Assembly: GCA_016522385.1 (NCBI GenBank)
Contig: JAEKFU010000616.1
Location: 1 to 5,499, forward strand
From: Pseudomonadota bacterium
Lineage (GTDB): Bacteria; Pseudomonadota; Alphaproteobacteria; Rhizobiales; Aestuariivirgaceae
Direction of reading: 5' to 3'
DNA length: 5,499 bases
A model generated the notes under the pieces. The model was not told the DNA's origin. It saw only the letters and a list, made by a program, of their open reading frames with translations, and searched no databases. Shown piece after piece: positions 1 to 5,303 of the stretch. The position numbers and the translations under genes are program-made. The number at the start of each line of letters is the position of its first letter. Position 1 is the stretch's first letter.

Positions 1-1
1 C

Positions 2-79
2 GAGAAGTTTCTCATTGGCCGGGTGCCGTTTCCAATCGGAGTGTCTTTGCTTGCCGTGGTCGAGAGTGCCGGCGAATGA
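2..79 (+). CDS. 3' end of an unidentified protein, possibly a SAM-dependent methyltransferase (partial)
   Basis: Only the last 25 codons are in the window, ending at TGA 77-79; the gene starts upstream of the left edge. The visible tail contains GRVPFPIGVSLLAVVE, a short hydrophobic strand after a P-F-P-x-G-V-S turn. Class I SAM-dependent methyltransferases often end in a similar way (P-F-G-x-S-L-L-A-V-A-R), but this is a weak, memory-based resemblance over a very short stretch. The stop overlaps the start of the GtrA-family gene (ATGA), so the two are probably co-transcribed and translationally coupled. That context fits a glycan or lipid-linked-sugar cluster. The reading frame is reliable; the product name is not. 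Confidence 0.45.
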   Translation, partial: EKFLIGRVPFPIGVSLLAVVESAGE

Positions 80-468
80 GCGGCTTGGCTGGCCAGTTTG
101 CCCGTTTCGGCATCATTGGCATTGCTGCCACGATCATTCATGTCGTTACAGCACTTGTCCTGCATCACGGGCTTGATTTGTCGCCGCTATGGTCAAACGC
201 CATAGCATTCCTGACCGCCTGGGCCGTGTCCTATGGCGGCAATTGGGCCTGGACCTTTCAGGGCCGCACGGCGCACAACTATTCCGCGCCGAGATATCTG
301 GCGGTTGCCATTGGCGGCTTCTGCCTCAACCAGCTGATTGTGCTGGTGGCCACCGGGCTGTGGGACTGGCCATTCTGGCTTGCGCTCATCCCCGTCGTGA
401 TCATCGTGCCTTTGGTCGGCTTCCTGGCTAGCCGCTATTGGGCCTATCGCGCGACTGAACCAGCCTGA
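76..468 (+). CDS. GtrA family membrane protein
   Basis: A small, very hydrophobic 130-residue protein with four predicted membrane segments at about residues 11-30, 39-59, 73-95 and 99-120, which is the usual size and topology of the GtrA family. Family-like marks are the N-W-A-W-T-F motif closing segment 2 (N56 to F61) and the S-R-Y-W-A-Y end of segment 4 (about 119-124). Members sit in the inner membrane and are thought to help move or present polyprenyl-linked sugars for glycosylation of O-antigen, teichoic acids, arabinogalactan or similar polymers; the substrate here cannot be read. The start ATG at 76 overlaps the upstream stop by four bases, pointing to translational coupling. The gene ends six bases before an inverted repeat and faces a convergent operon, so it is probably the last gene of its transcript. 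Confidence 0.85.
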   Translation: MSGLAGQFARFGIIGIAATIIHVVTALVLHHGLDLSPLWSNAIAFLTAWAVSYGGNWAWTFQGRTAHNYSAPRYLAVAIGGFCLNQLIVLVATGLWDWPFWLALIPVVIIVPLVGFLASRYWAYRATEPA

Positions 469-473
469 GATCC

Positions 474-521
474 TAGAGCGTGTCATTCCCAAATGGTTCC
501 ATATGAGAAAGACACGCTCTA
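474..521. repeat. Inverted repeat between convergent genes, possible dispersed palindromic element or bidirectional hairpin
   Basis: Two perfect 11-bp arms, TAGAGCGTGTC at 474-484 and GACACGCTCTA at 511-521, flank a 26-base loop. Beyond one mismatch the pairing continues for two more bases inward. No T-run follows on either strand, so it is not a classical intrinsic terminator, although the hairpin could protect or end both convergent transcripts. AGAGC-starting palindromes of about this size are dispersed in many Hyphomicrobiales genomes (established in general; copy number here is unknown). The right arm carries the TAG stop (519-521) of the flavoenzyme gene on the - strand. Confidence 0.7.
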
Positions 522-1868
522 AACCCAGGGACAGTTCGAATTGCGTTCACCGAACGTCAACCCTTGCTCGTAGCGGGTTAGCGCAAATGGCGCCAGCGCC
601 TCGACCGGCTGGCTTTCGGTCAAATGCTGGGCGACAAGCTTGCCTACCCCAATCATTTTGTAGCCATGGTTGGAGTCGGCGATCATATAAGCGTTGTCTG
701 CCACCCAATCGAACACCGGCACGTTGTCCGGCGTGAAGGCGCCGATACCACCATTGCGTCGGTCCTTGAAATTGGCCCGGCAACCCTTGAAGCGATCCAT
801 CAGATAGCTGAGCGTTGCGCAGTAGTAATCGGCGAACCATGGGTCGGCCTGATAGGAATCATTGGCATGGCCATAAGGATCGATCTGCGCATCAGGACCG
901 ATCTTGATGGGAATTGTGCCACCCTGCACGCCCGGTGCACCGATTCGTTCAGCGGCATAGCGCAAATAGGTGTAAAAATGCAGATCTGGAAACGACTTAC
1001 CGTCTTCGGTCACCACCGGTGTATTCATCAATTCGACATGCAGCACCGGTGGGTCCCTATCGTCCGGCGTGCGATAGGTCGCATCTTCATTGAGATAAAC
1101 TTCGCCTTCCAGCAACCGCCAATACGTCCACATATCGGCACTTTCGGTGATCCCTCCATCGGGATAGCGCATGTTGAGGGTTCTCGGTTTGCCAAGCCAG
1201 TCCCAATGCTTGCCGACCCAGGCACCGGCGCAGATCACCACACAATCGGCCTTGATCGAGCCCTTACCTGTGTTGACCGCGGTGATACATCCGTTCGTCA
1301 TGTCATAGCCGGTCACCGCCGTACCGAAGACGCAATTTACACCCCACTGCAGACACTTTTCATGCAAACCGCGCACCGCCAAATGGGTGCCTGCATAGCC
1401 CGATGGTTTTTCATGCAGCACGACATCGGCCTTCTCGGTATTGAAGTCGGGCCAGATCGATTTTAGGTAGGACTTCGCCTCTTGGCCGACATAGATGTTC
1501 GATGGATAGCCAGCGTCATTCTGGCTCTTGTGGATTTTCTCGTAGTCGGATGTCTGATTGTCTTCGCCGACGGAAACATAACCGACCTGCTGGAAGCCGA
1601 GATTGGCCGGGTCGGATTGCCAGACATCCACCGAATGACGCAGGATCGTATGTAGCGGTCCCGTCATGTAGAAATTGCGTACACAACCGCAGGCTACACC
1701 GGTCGCGCCGGCCCCCGGGCCGGTCTTGTCGATTAGCACCACATCTCCGCCCTTGCCCTTGCCGGATTTCTCCAGCGCCATGGCAAGATGCCAGGCCGTC
1801 GACATGCCGTGCATACCGGCACCGATCACGACATAGGCGGCGCTTTCCGGCGTCTGTGTGCTGGTCAT
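519..1868 (-). CDS. FAD-dependent oxidoreductase, DAO / sarcosine oxidase beta-like
   Basis: A 449-residue flavoenzyme of the D-amino-acid oxidase (DAO) superfamily, slightly longer than sarcosine oxidase beta subunits (about 400-415). The N-terminal Rossmann fingerprint is clear: Y-V-V-I-G-A-G-M-H-G at residues 12-21 (GxGxxG), with an acidic D47 ending the second strand (V-V-L-I-D), as needed for the FAD adenosine ribose. Near the C-terminus are the second FAD signature G-A-F-T-P-D-N-V-P (about 376-384) and D-S-N-H-G-Y-K (398-404). Relatives oxidise secondary or tertiary amines such as sarcosine, dimethylglycine or N-methyl amino acids; the substrate is not readable here. No signal peptide is seen, so it is probably cytosolic. 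The ATG overlaps the upstream oxygenase stop by one base (TAATG), so the two are made together. The protein ends N-S-N-C-P-W-V, reminiscent of the P-W-S ends of some sarcosine-oxidase-like proteins, so the 3' repeat does not seem to truncate it. Confidence 0.88.
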   Translation of the reverse strand: MTSTQTPESAAYVVIGAGMHGMSTAWHLAMALEKSGKGKGGDVVLIDKTGPGAGATGVACGCVRNFYMTGPLHTILRHSVDVWQSDPANLGFQQVGYVSVGEDNQTSDYEKIHKSQNDAGYPSNIYVGQEAKSYLKSIWPDFNTEKADVVLHEKPSGYAGTHLAVRGLHEKCLQWGVNCVFGTAVTGYDMTNGCITAVNTGKGSIKADCVVICAGAWVGKHWDWLGKPRTLNMRYPDGGITESADMWTYWRLLEGEVYLNEDATYRTPDDRDPPVLHVELMNTPVVTEDGKSFPDLHFYTYLRYAAERIGAPGVQGGTIPIKIGPDAQIDPYGHANDSYQADPWFADYYCATLSYLMDRFKGCRANFKDRRNGGIGAFTPDNVPVFDWVADNAYMIADSNHGYKMIGVGKLVAQHLTESQPVEALAPFALTRYEQGLTFGERNSNCPWV

Positions 1869-2833
1869 TATATGTGTTCCTTCCCTAACAGCTCGATCTT
1901 TTCTTGCCGTTTCAGACTATCCGGTAACGGGTGTGCGACCGGCCGTATAGGCTTGAGTCCAAAATCACGCAACAGCCGCCAGTAACCCTTGATCAGATGA
2001 CCGCAATCGTCGCGCAACAGACGTTCCTTGTTGTCGCGGTAATATGATGGCAGTCGGTACCAGGCGAGAGCCGGACATTCATGGTGCGCCATATGAAGAT
2101 TATTGTTGAGATATAGCAGCGAAATGATGGCGTTGGTTTCAACTACGACCGTACGGCAGTTGCTGTCTTCATGCGCCCGGTGCTCGGCATAGGACCGCAT
2201 CAGCGTCAGGGCCAGTCCCCAATATGCAATGAACATCACATACTGCCAGATTGGCATTGCGCAAACGATGCCGATCCAACTGAACACACCGACAAGCCCG
2301 AGACAGTGCAGAAGCCATGCCTTGGCCACGCAGCGATCACCACTCGCAAGAAGCCTCAACTCGGATTTCAGGAAGATAACCGTGCTAATTGCTGGTCCGA
2401 TGAAAAACCGGCCCAGCATTGTATTGTTGATCGTGAAGAGCAGTTTCAGCGGCCTGGGTAAGCCCTGCCAAGACTGTGGTTCCATGTAGGCAGATTCCGG
2501 ATCGAGGTCCGGGTCTGTCAAATGGTCATTTTTGTGGTGGGTAAGGTGCAGCATCTTGTAGCGACGATACGAAAACAACAACCCAACCGGCAAGAACACC
2601 AAAGCTTCATTGACGAGTGCTGAGCGTGTCGGGTGTCCGTGCACCGCCTCATGCTGCAAAGAGCCGATGAGGCAAACCAAATAGGCACCGACAGGGCCAA
2701 CAATCAGCCAACCCAGATCCTTCCAGAACAACGTGAAAAGTGCGAACGCCAACCACGCTGCAATGGTTACGCCCAGCGTGCGCCACTCAACGCCGTATTT
2801 CAGACGAAATGTTGCCGCGGATGAAACTTCCAT
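1868..2833 (-). CDS. MocD-like membrane di-iron oxygenase (fatty acid desaturase superfamily)
   Basis: A 321-residue integral membrane protein with the three histidine clusters that bind the di-iron centre in membrane desaturases and hydroxylases: H61-E-A-V-H65 (HxxxH, followed by G-H67), H96-L-T-H-H100 (HxxHH) and H247-M-A-H-H251 (HxxHH). This HxxxH/HxxHH/HxxHH spacing is the one described for rhizopine-oxygenase-like proteins such as MocD, proposed to demethylate 3-O-methyl-scyllo-inosamine. Further conserved-looking pieces are D-P-D-L-D-P-E after box 2 and Y-A-E-H-R-A-H (215-221). Hydrophobic segments lie at about 20-37, 41-60, 76-88, 140-155 and 172-212. The reaction is expected to be an O2-dependent hydroxylation, demethylation or desaturation at the inner membrane. 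No ferredoxin or reductase is encoded in the window, so electrons must come from elsewhere. It is first in an operon with the DAO-type flavoenzyme, which argues for small-molecule catabolism rather than lipid desaturation. The ATG at 2833 follows GGGGTGA. Family call firm, substrate unknown. Confidence 0.85.
   Translation of the reverse strand: MEVSSAATFRLKYGVEWRTLGVTIAAWLAFALFTLFWKDLGWLIVGPVGAYLVCLIGSLQHEAVHGHPTRSALVNEALVFLPVGLLFSYRRYKMLHLTHHKNDHLTDPDLDPESAYMEPQSWQGLPRPLKLLFTINNTMLGRFFIGPAISTVIFLKSELRLLASGDRCVAKAWLLHCLGLVGVFSWIGIVCAMPIWQYVMFIAYWGLALTLMRSYAEHRAHEDSNCRTVVVETNAIISLLYLNNNLHMAHHECPALAWYRLPSYYRDNKERLLRDDCGHLIKGYWRLLRDFGLKPIRPVAHPLPDSLKRQEKIELLGKEHI
1877..1885 (-). promoter_or_regulatory. 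Ribosome binding site of the flavoenzyme gene
   Basis: On the - strand this reads GGGAAGGAA, a strong Shine-Dalgarno sequence 8 bases before the ATG at 1868-1866. It lies inside the last codons of the oxygenase gene. It supports the chosen start and shows that the second gene can initiate efficiently despite the one-base overlap. Confidence 0.7.
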
Positions 2834-2859
2834 CCGGTCACCCCGTTCTTGCCTGCCAT

Positions 2860-2876
2860 CAAATTATCGTGATTTG
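2860..2876. promoter_or_regulatory. Dyad over the oxygenase -10 box, possible operator
   Basis: CAAAT at 2860-2864 and ATTTG at 2872-2876 form a perfect 5-bp inverted repeat with a 7-base spacer, in which two further positions are symmetric. It spans the candidate -10 box, where a bound protein would block transcription. Short A/T-rich dyads arise by chance, so this is tentative. Confidence 0.25.
2863..2868 (-). promoter_or_regulatory. Candidate -10 box for the oxygenase-flavoenzyme operon
   Basis: Reads GATAAT on the - strand, five of six matches to TATAAT, about 30 bases before the oxygenase ATG. No convincing -35 hexamer sits 16-18 bases upstream, as would be expected for a promoter needing an activator. 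It implies a transcript start near 2856. Called by eye. Confidence 0.35.
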
Positions 2877-2893
2877 GCTCGATACTAAACACG

Positions 2894-2928
2894 ATTTTGC
2901 GCACAAAATGTTTATTATTGCACACAAA
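2894..2928. promoter_or_regulatory. Two tandem TTG-N4-CAA dyads, candidate operator of the divergent XRE regulator
   Basis: TTGCGCACAAA (2897-2907) and TTGCACACAAA (2918-2928) differ at one base and start exactly 21 bp apart, two helical turns, so both face the same side of the DNA. Each contains a TTG-N4-CAA dyad. The first sits in a longer near-palindrome, ATTTTGCGCACAAAAT (2894-2909), broken at one symmetric base pair of positions. If the oxygenase transcript starts near 2856, the sites centre at about -45 and -67, typical activator positions. The second overlaps the regulator's own -35 candidate, which would allow autoregulation. The repeat is seen directly; the protein bound is inference. 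Confidence 0.5.
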
Positions 2929-2947
2929 CAGATTGAATGGTGATAAT
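2918..2947 (+). promoter_or_regulatory. Candidate promoter of the XRE regulator operon
   Basis: A TTGCAC -35 candidate (2918-2923, three of six consensus bases) is followed after 18 bp by GATAAT (2942-2947, five of six). The transcript would start near 2954, giving a leader of about 25 bases before the ATG at 2979. The -35 overlaps the second TTG-N4-CAA dyad. The upstream in-frame ATG at 2937 would lie outside this transcript. Confidence 0.35.
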
Positions 2948-2978
2948 TGTAAACACATACGACAACGCTCACTACACC

Positions 2979-3824
2979 ATGGACAAGCGCAAAACGGTGG
3001 AGATTTTTCGCGACCGCCTCGGTCAGCTAATCGAGCGCGCCGCCCAGTCACGTTCGCAGTTTGCCGCCCAGGCCGGTCTTGACCGCTCGACGCTGTCGCA
3101 GCTCTTGTCACCGTCAAATGTGCGACTGCCGCGCGCTGAAACCATTGCGCGGATTGCAACCCGTCATGCGGTGAGCGTCGACTGGCTCCTTGGCTTGTCC
3201 CAGGAGGACCAGGTGGCTACCGACATTGTGCCGCAGCTGATGATCGAGCCGGGTGCCGGCCGCTCGGCTTATGAACGGCTGGCGCTGTGGCACGATCAGG
3301 CGCGTGGCTACAAGGTGCGCTATGTGCCCGCGACGCTCCCCGATCAGTTGAAGACTGATGATGTGATCTCTTATGAAACGGGCTTGTTGAGCGAAGCCAA
3401 AGCAGCCGCCTCGCGCGACGTTGCTAGAGCTCATATCAGCCATGCCGCCGATGCTTCGAACGAAATCGAGGTTTGCCTGCCCTACCAGAGCCTTGAAAAT
3501 TTCGCCTGCGGTCACGGCCTGTGGGAAGATCTCGCTATTGATGAACGCAGGCGACAGCTGATCCATATGGCCGACCGCCTGCAATCAGGTTATCCGGCCT
3601 ATCGCTGCTTCCTGTTCGATGGCCGTGAGCGCTACTCGGTTCCGTACACGGTGTTCGGCCTGCAGCGGGCGGCAATTTATGTCGGTGACTTGTTCTTCGT
3701 GTTCAACTCAACCGAGCATATCCGGGTGTTGACCGGTCATTTCGACGACTTGATCCGCCATGCTAGGGTCCAGCCGAATGAGTGCGCAACCTATGTGCGC
3801 CGCCTGACAAGGAAATTGCAGTGA
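2979..3824 (+). CDS. XRE-family helix-turn-helix transcriptional regulator with C-terminal putative sensory domain
   Basis: A 281-residue protein from the ATG at 2979. An XRE/HTH_3-type DNA-binding domain covers about residues 7-74: S-Q-F-A-A-Q-A-G-L-D-R-S-T-L-S-Q-L-L-S (26-44) is the helix-turn-helix, and V-S-V-D-W-L-L-G-L-S (65-74) is the usual end of such domains. The remaining 200 or so residues are a domain I do not recognise. It has a Y-V-P-A-T-L-P-D-Q-L-K-T stretch near its start and a hydrophobic segment, Y-V-G-D-L-F-F-V-F, towards the end; it probably senses a ligand or mediates oligomerisation (inference). An in-frame ATG at 2937 would add 14 residues, but neither start has a clear ribosome site. 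I prefer 2979 because the conserved-looking sequence begins there (M-D-K-R-K-T) and the candidate -10 box lies downstream of 2937. Being divergent from the oxygenase operon and coupled to a ligand-binding-fold protein, it is the likely regulator of both. Confidence 0.82.
   Translation: MDKRKTVEIFRDRLGQLIERAAQSRSQFAAQAGLDRSTLSQLLSPSNVRLPRAETIARIATRHAVSVDWLLGLSQEDQVATDIVPQLMIEPGAGRSAYERLALWHDQARGYKVRYVPATLPDQLKTDDVISYETGLLSEAKAAASRDVARAHISHAADASNEIEVCLPYQSLENFACGHGLWEDLAIDERRRQLIHMADRLQSGYPAYRCFLFDGRERYSVPYTVFGLQRAAIYVGDLFFVFNSTEHIRVLTGHFDDLIRHARVQPNECATYVRRLTRKLQ
3809..3814 (+). promoter_or_regulatory. Ribosome binding site fixing the GTG start of the PhnD-like gene
   Basis: AAGGAA lies 6 bases before the GTG at 3821-3823 and inside the final codons of the regulator. 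The GTG overlaps the regulator's TGA stop (GTGA). This supports GTG 3821 over the in-frame ATG at 3782, which lies within the regulator gene and would add 13 residues unlike the family, and over the ATG at 3839, which lacks a good site. Confidence 0.6.
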
Positions 3825-4624
3825 TTGCATCATTGGCGATGTATGACTGGCCAGAAGTCCGGACACATACCGATCGGCTGTGGCGGTCCATCGCGCAGGC
3901 TTTGCGCGCGGAAGGTTTCACCAATGTGCCTGGCAGCCTCGAACGCTCCATGCCGCTCACCGAGCAGTGGCGCTCGCCGGCCCTGCTGTTCTCGCAATCT
4001 TGCGGTTATCCGCTGACCCACGAATTCGACAATTTTCTGCAGGTACTGGCCACGCCGGTCTACGGCGTAGAAGGGTGCGATGATACCGCTTATCAAAGCC
4101 TCATCGTCGTGCACACGGACAGCGGATTTGCAGCGCCGGAGGACTTGCGCGGCGCACATGCGGTCTACAACGCGGAGGACTCCCTGTCGGGGCACCTTGC
4201 ACTCCGCTCGGTCTTTGCACCGCTCTCATCAAATGGCCTTTTTTTTGGTGAGGTATCCTGTTCCGGCGGTCATGCCAATTCCATGAAAATGGTTGCTGCC
4301 GGCGCGGCTGACGTCGCAGCGATCGACTGCGTGAGCTTTGCCCTATGCCGGCGATACCGCCGGCAGATTACCGATTGCTTGCGCATCGTCGCCCACAGTC
4401 CAGCTGCGCCGTCGCTGCCCTACGTAACTTGTGCCGGGCGTCCACGCCGCCAGGTCGATTCCATGAAACGGGCGCTTGCCAGTGCATTTTCAGATCCGTA
4501 TTCGGCTGCGGATCGTATATCGCTGTTCATTGAGGGTCTAGAGTTCACGTCGCGTCACACTTACGACCGTGTTCTAGTGCAAGAAGCTGAGGTTCGGGCA
4601 GCGGGATATCCTGATCTCGGCTGA
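3821..4624 (+). CDS. PhnD/SsuA-type substrate-binding-fold protein without signal peptide
   Basis: A 267-residue protein with the sequence pattern of the phosphonate/phosphite-binding (PhnD-like) branch of type 2 periplasmic binding proteins. Seen in order: an opening strand I-A-S-L-A-M-Y-D-W (2-10); Y-Q-S-L-I-V-V-H-T-D-S-G (91-102) with E-D-L-R-G (107-111), the usual entry to domain 2; N117 and S-L-S-G (121-124); F-F-G-E-V-S-C-S-G-G-H (141-151), whose S-G-x-H is typical of ligand contacts in this fold; and A-D-V-A-A-I-D (163-169). The fold starts at residue 2 with no signal peptide or lipobox, so it should stay in the cytosol. No ABC permease or ATPase gene is nearby. It overlaps the regulator gene by four bases, so the two are made together. 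A role as ligand sensor, co-regulator or enzyme is more likely than transport (inference). An 8-base T tract (4239-4246) encodes L140-F-F142. Fold call good; ligand unknown. Confidence 0.8.
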   Translation: MIASLAMYDWPEVRTHTDRLWRSIAQALRAEGFTNVPGSLERSMPLTEQWRSPALLFSQSCGYPLTHEFDNFLQVLATPVYGVEGCDDTAYQSLIVVHTDSGFAAPEDLRGAHAVYNAEDSLSGHLALRSVFAPLSSNGLFFGEVSCSGGHANSMKMVAAGAADVAAIDCVSFALCRRYRRQITDCLRIVAHSPAAPSLPYVTCAGRPRRQVDSMKRALASAFSDPYSAADRISLFIEGLEFTSRHTYDRVLVQEAEVRAAGYPDLG

Positions 4625-4645
4625 CATCTGACAACGATCAGGGAT

Positions 4646-4650
4646 AGGGA
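4646..4650 (+). promoter_or_regulatory. Ribosome binding site of the GST gene
   Basis: AGGGA lies 6 bases before the ATG at 4657. It favours that ATG over the adjacent upstream in-frame TTG at 4654 and gives a protein beginning M-I-D-L-Y, as in E. coli YfcG. Confidence 0.55.
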
Positions 4651-4656
4651 TAATTG

Positions 4657-5286
4657 ATGATTGATCTGTACACCTGGAGCACGCCGAACGGGCGCAAGGC
4701 CTCAATCGCTTTGGAGGAAATGGAACTTGAATATAATGTGCATCCGATCAACATCACCAAGGACGAGCAGTTCCAGGCGCATTTCCTGAAGATTTCGCCC
4801 AACAACCGCATTCCAGCAATTATCGACCAGGACGCGGGTCAGTCGATTTTCGAAAGCGGTGCAATCTTGATCTACCTCGCCGAGAAGACCGGCAAATTTT
4901 TTGCTTCGTCCGGTGCCGCCAAATGGAGCACTTTGGAATGGTTGATGTGGCAGATGGGCGGGCAGGGACCGATGTTCGGTCAGGCGCATCACTTCTTGAA
5001 ATTCAATCCGGGCAAGGCGCCCTACGCCGAAGAGCGTTACAGCAAGGAAACAAAGCGCTTATATGGTGTCCTTGACCGCCGCCTTGCCGATGTCGAATTT
5101 GTCGCCGGCGACTATTCTATCGCCGACATCGCGATATTTCCCTGGTGTGCCCGCTTCGAATGGCAAGAGGTTAACTTGAACGAATACAAAAACGTTCTTA
5201 GGTGGTACAATGCTTTAGCCGCGCGGCCGGCAGTGCAGCGCGGCTATAAAGTGCCCGATAATACACAGGAAATCCCAGTTCCCTGA
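4657..5286 (+). CDS. YfcG-like (Nu-class) glutathione transferase / disulfide-bond oxidoreductase
   Basis: A 209-residue cytosolic protein of the glutathione S-transferase family, close in size to E. coli YfcG (215). The N-terminal thioredoxin-like domain (about 1-80) begins M-I-D-L-Y-T-W-S-T-P-N-G, with T9 and N11 in the positions of the active-site Thr and Asn of YfcG. S-P-N-N-R-I-P-A-I (47-55) holds the cis-proline P53, and F-E-S-G-A-I (65-70) supplies the glutathione-contacting E66-S67. The helical domain has W-L-M-W-Q-M-G-G-Q-G-P-M-x-G-Q-x-H-H-F (95-113), also characteristic of YfcG/YghU, and the fold's N-capping box S-I-A-D (144-147). YfcG itself is a strong disulfide reductase with weak transferase activity, so a redox role is likely. 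It starts 32 bases after the PhnD-like gene with no obvious terminator or promoter between, so it may share that operon. Alternatively it is an unrelated stress gene. Confidence 0.9.
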   Translation: MIDLYTWSTPNGRKASIALEEMELEYNVHPINITKDEQFQAHFLKISPNNRIPAIIDQDAGQSIFESGAILIYLAEKTGKFFASSGAAKWSTLEWLMWQMGGQGPMFGQAHHFLKFNPGKAPYAEERYSKETKRLYGVLDRRLADVEFVAGDYSIADIAIFPWCARFEWQEVNLNEYKNVLRWYNALAARPAVQRGYKVPDNTQEIPVP

Positions 5287-5303
5287 GTTTCTTGGGCTGA
5301 AGT

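Noticed and set aside
474..521. Intrinsic (Rho-independent) terminator at the inverted repeat
   Set aside because: The stem is good, but the loop is 26 bases and neither strand has a T-run after the stem, so it was kept as a repeat/hairpin only.
624..1466. Long open frame of 280 codons on the + strand opposite the flavoenzyme gene
   Set aside because: It is antisense to a clear FAD enzyme with intact motifs. The translation has no recognisable domain and an unusual His/Ile/Arg-rich composition typical of shadow frames.
2622..2632. Second partial copy of the repeat arm (GAGCGTGTC) inside the oxygenase gene
   Set aside because: Only about nine bases match, there is no facing arm nearby, and it lies in conserved coding sequence; chance is enough.
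2947..2957. Possible third TTG-N4-CAA-like copy (TTGTAAACACA)
   Set aside because: The right half is CAC rather than CAA, and it lies 29 bp from the second site, out of the 21-bp register.
3114..3584. Open frame of 156 codons on the - strand opposite the XRE regulator
   Set aside because: It is a shadow of the regulator gene: no family resemblance, no ribosome binding site and no neighbour in the same direction.
4625..4656. Possible terminator between the PhnD-like and GST genes (CTGA...TCAG)
   Set aside because: The stem is only four base pairs and no T-run follows.
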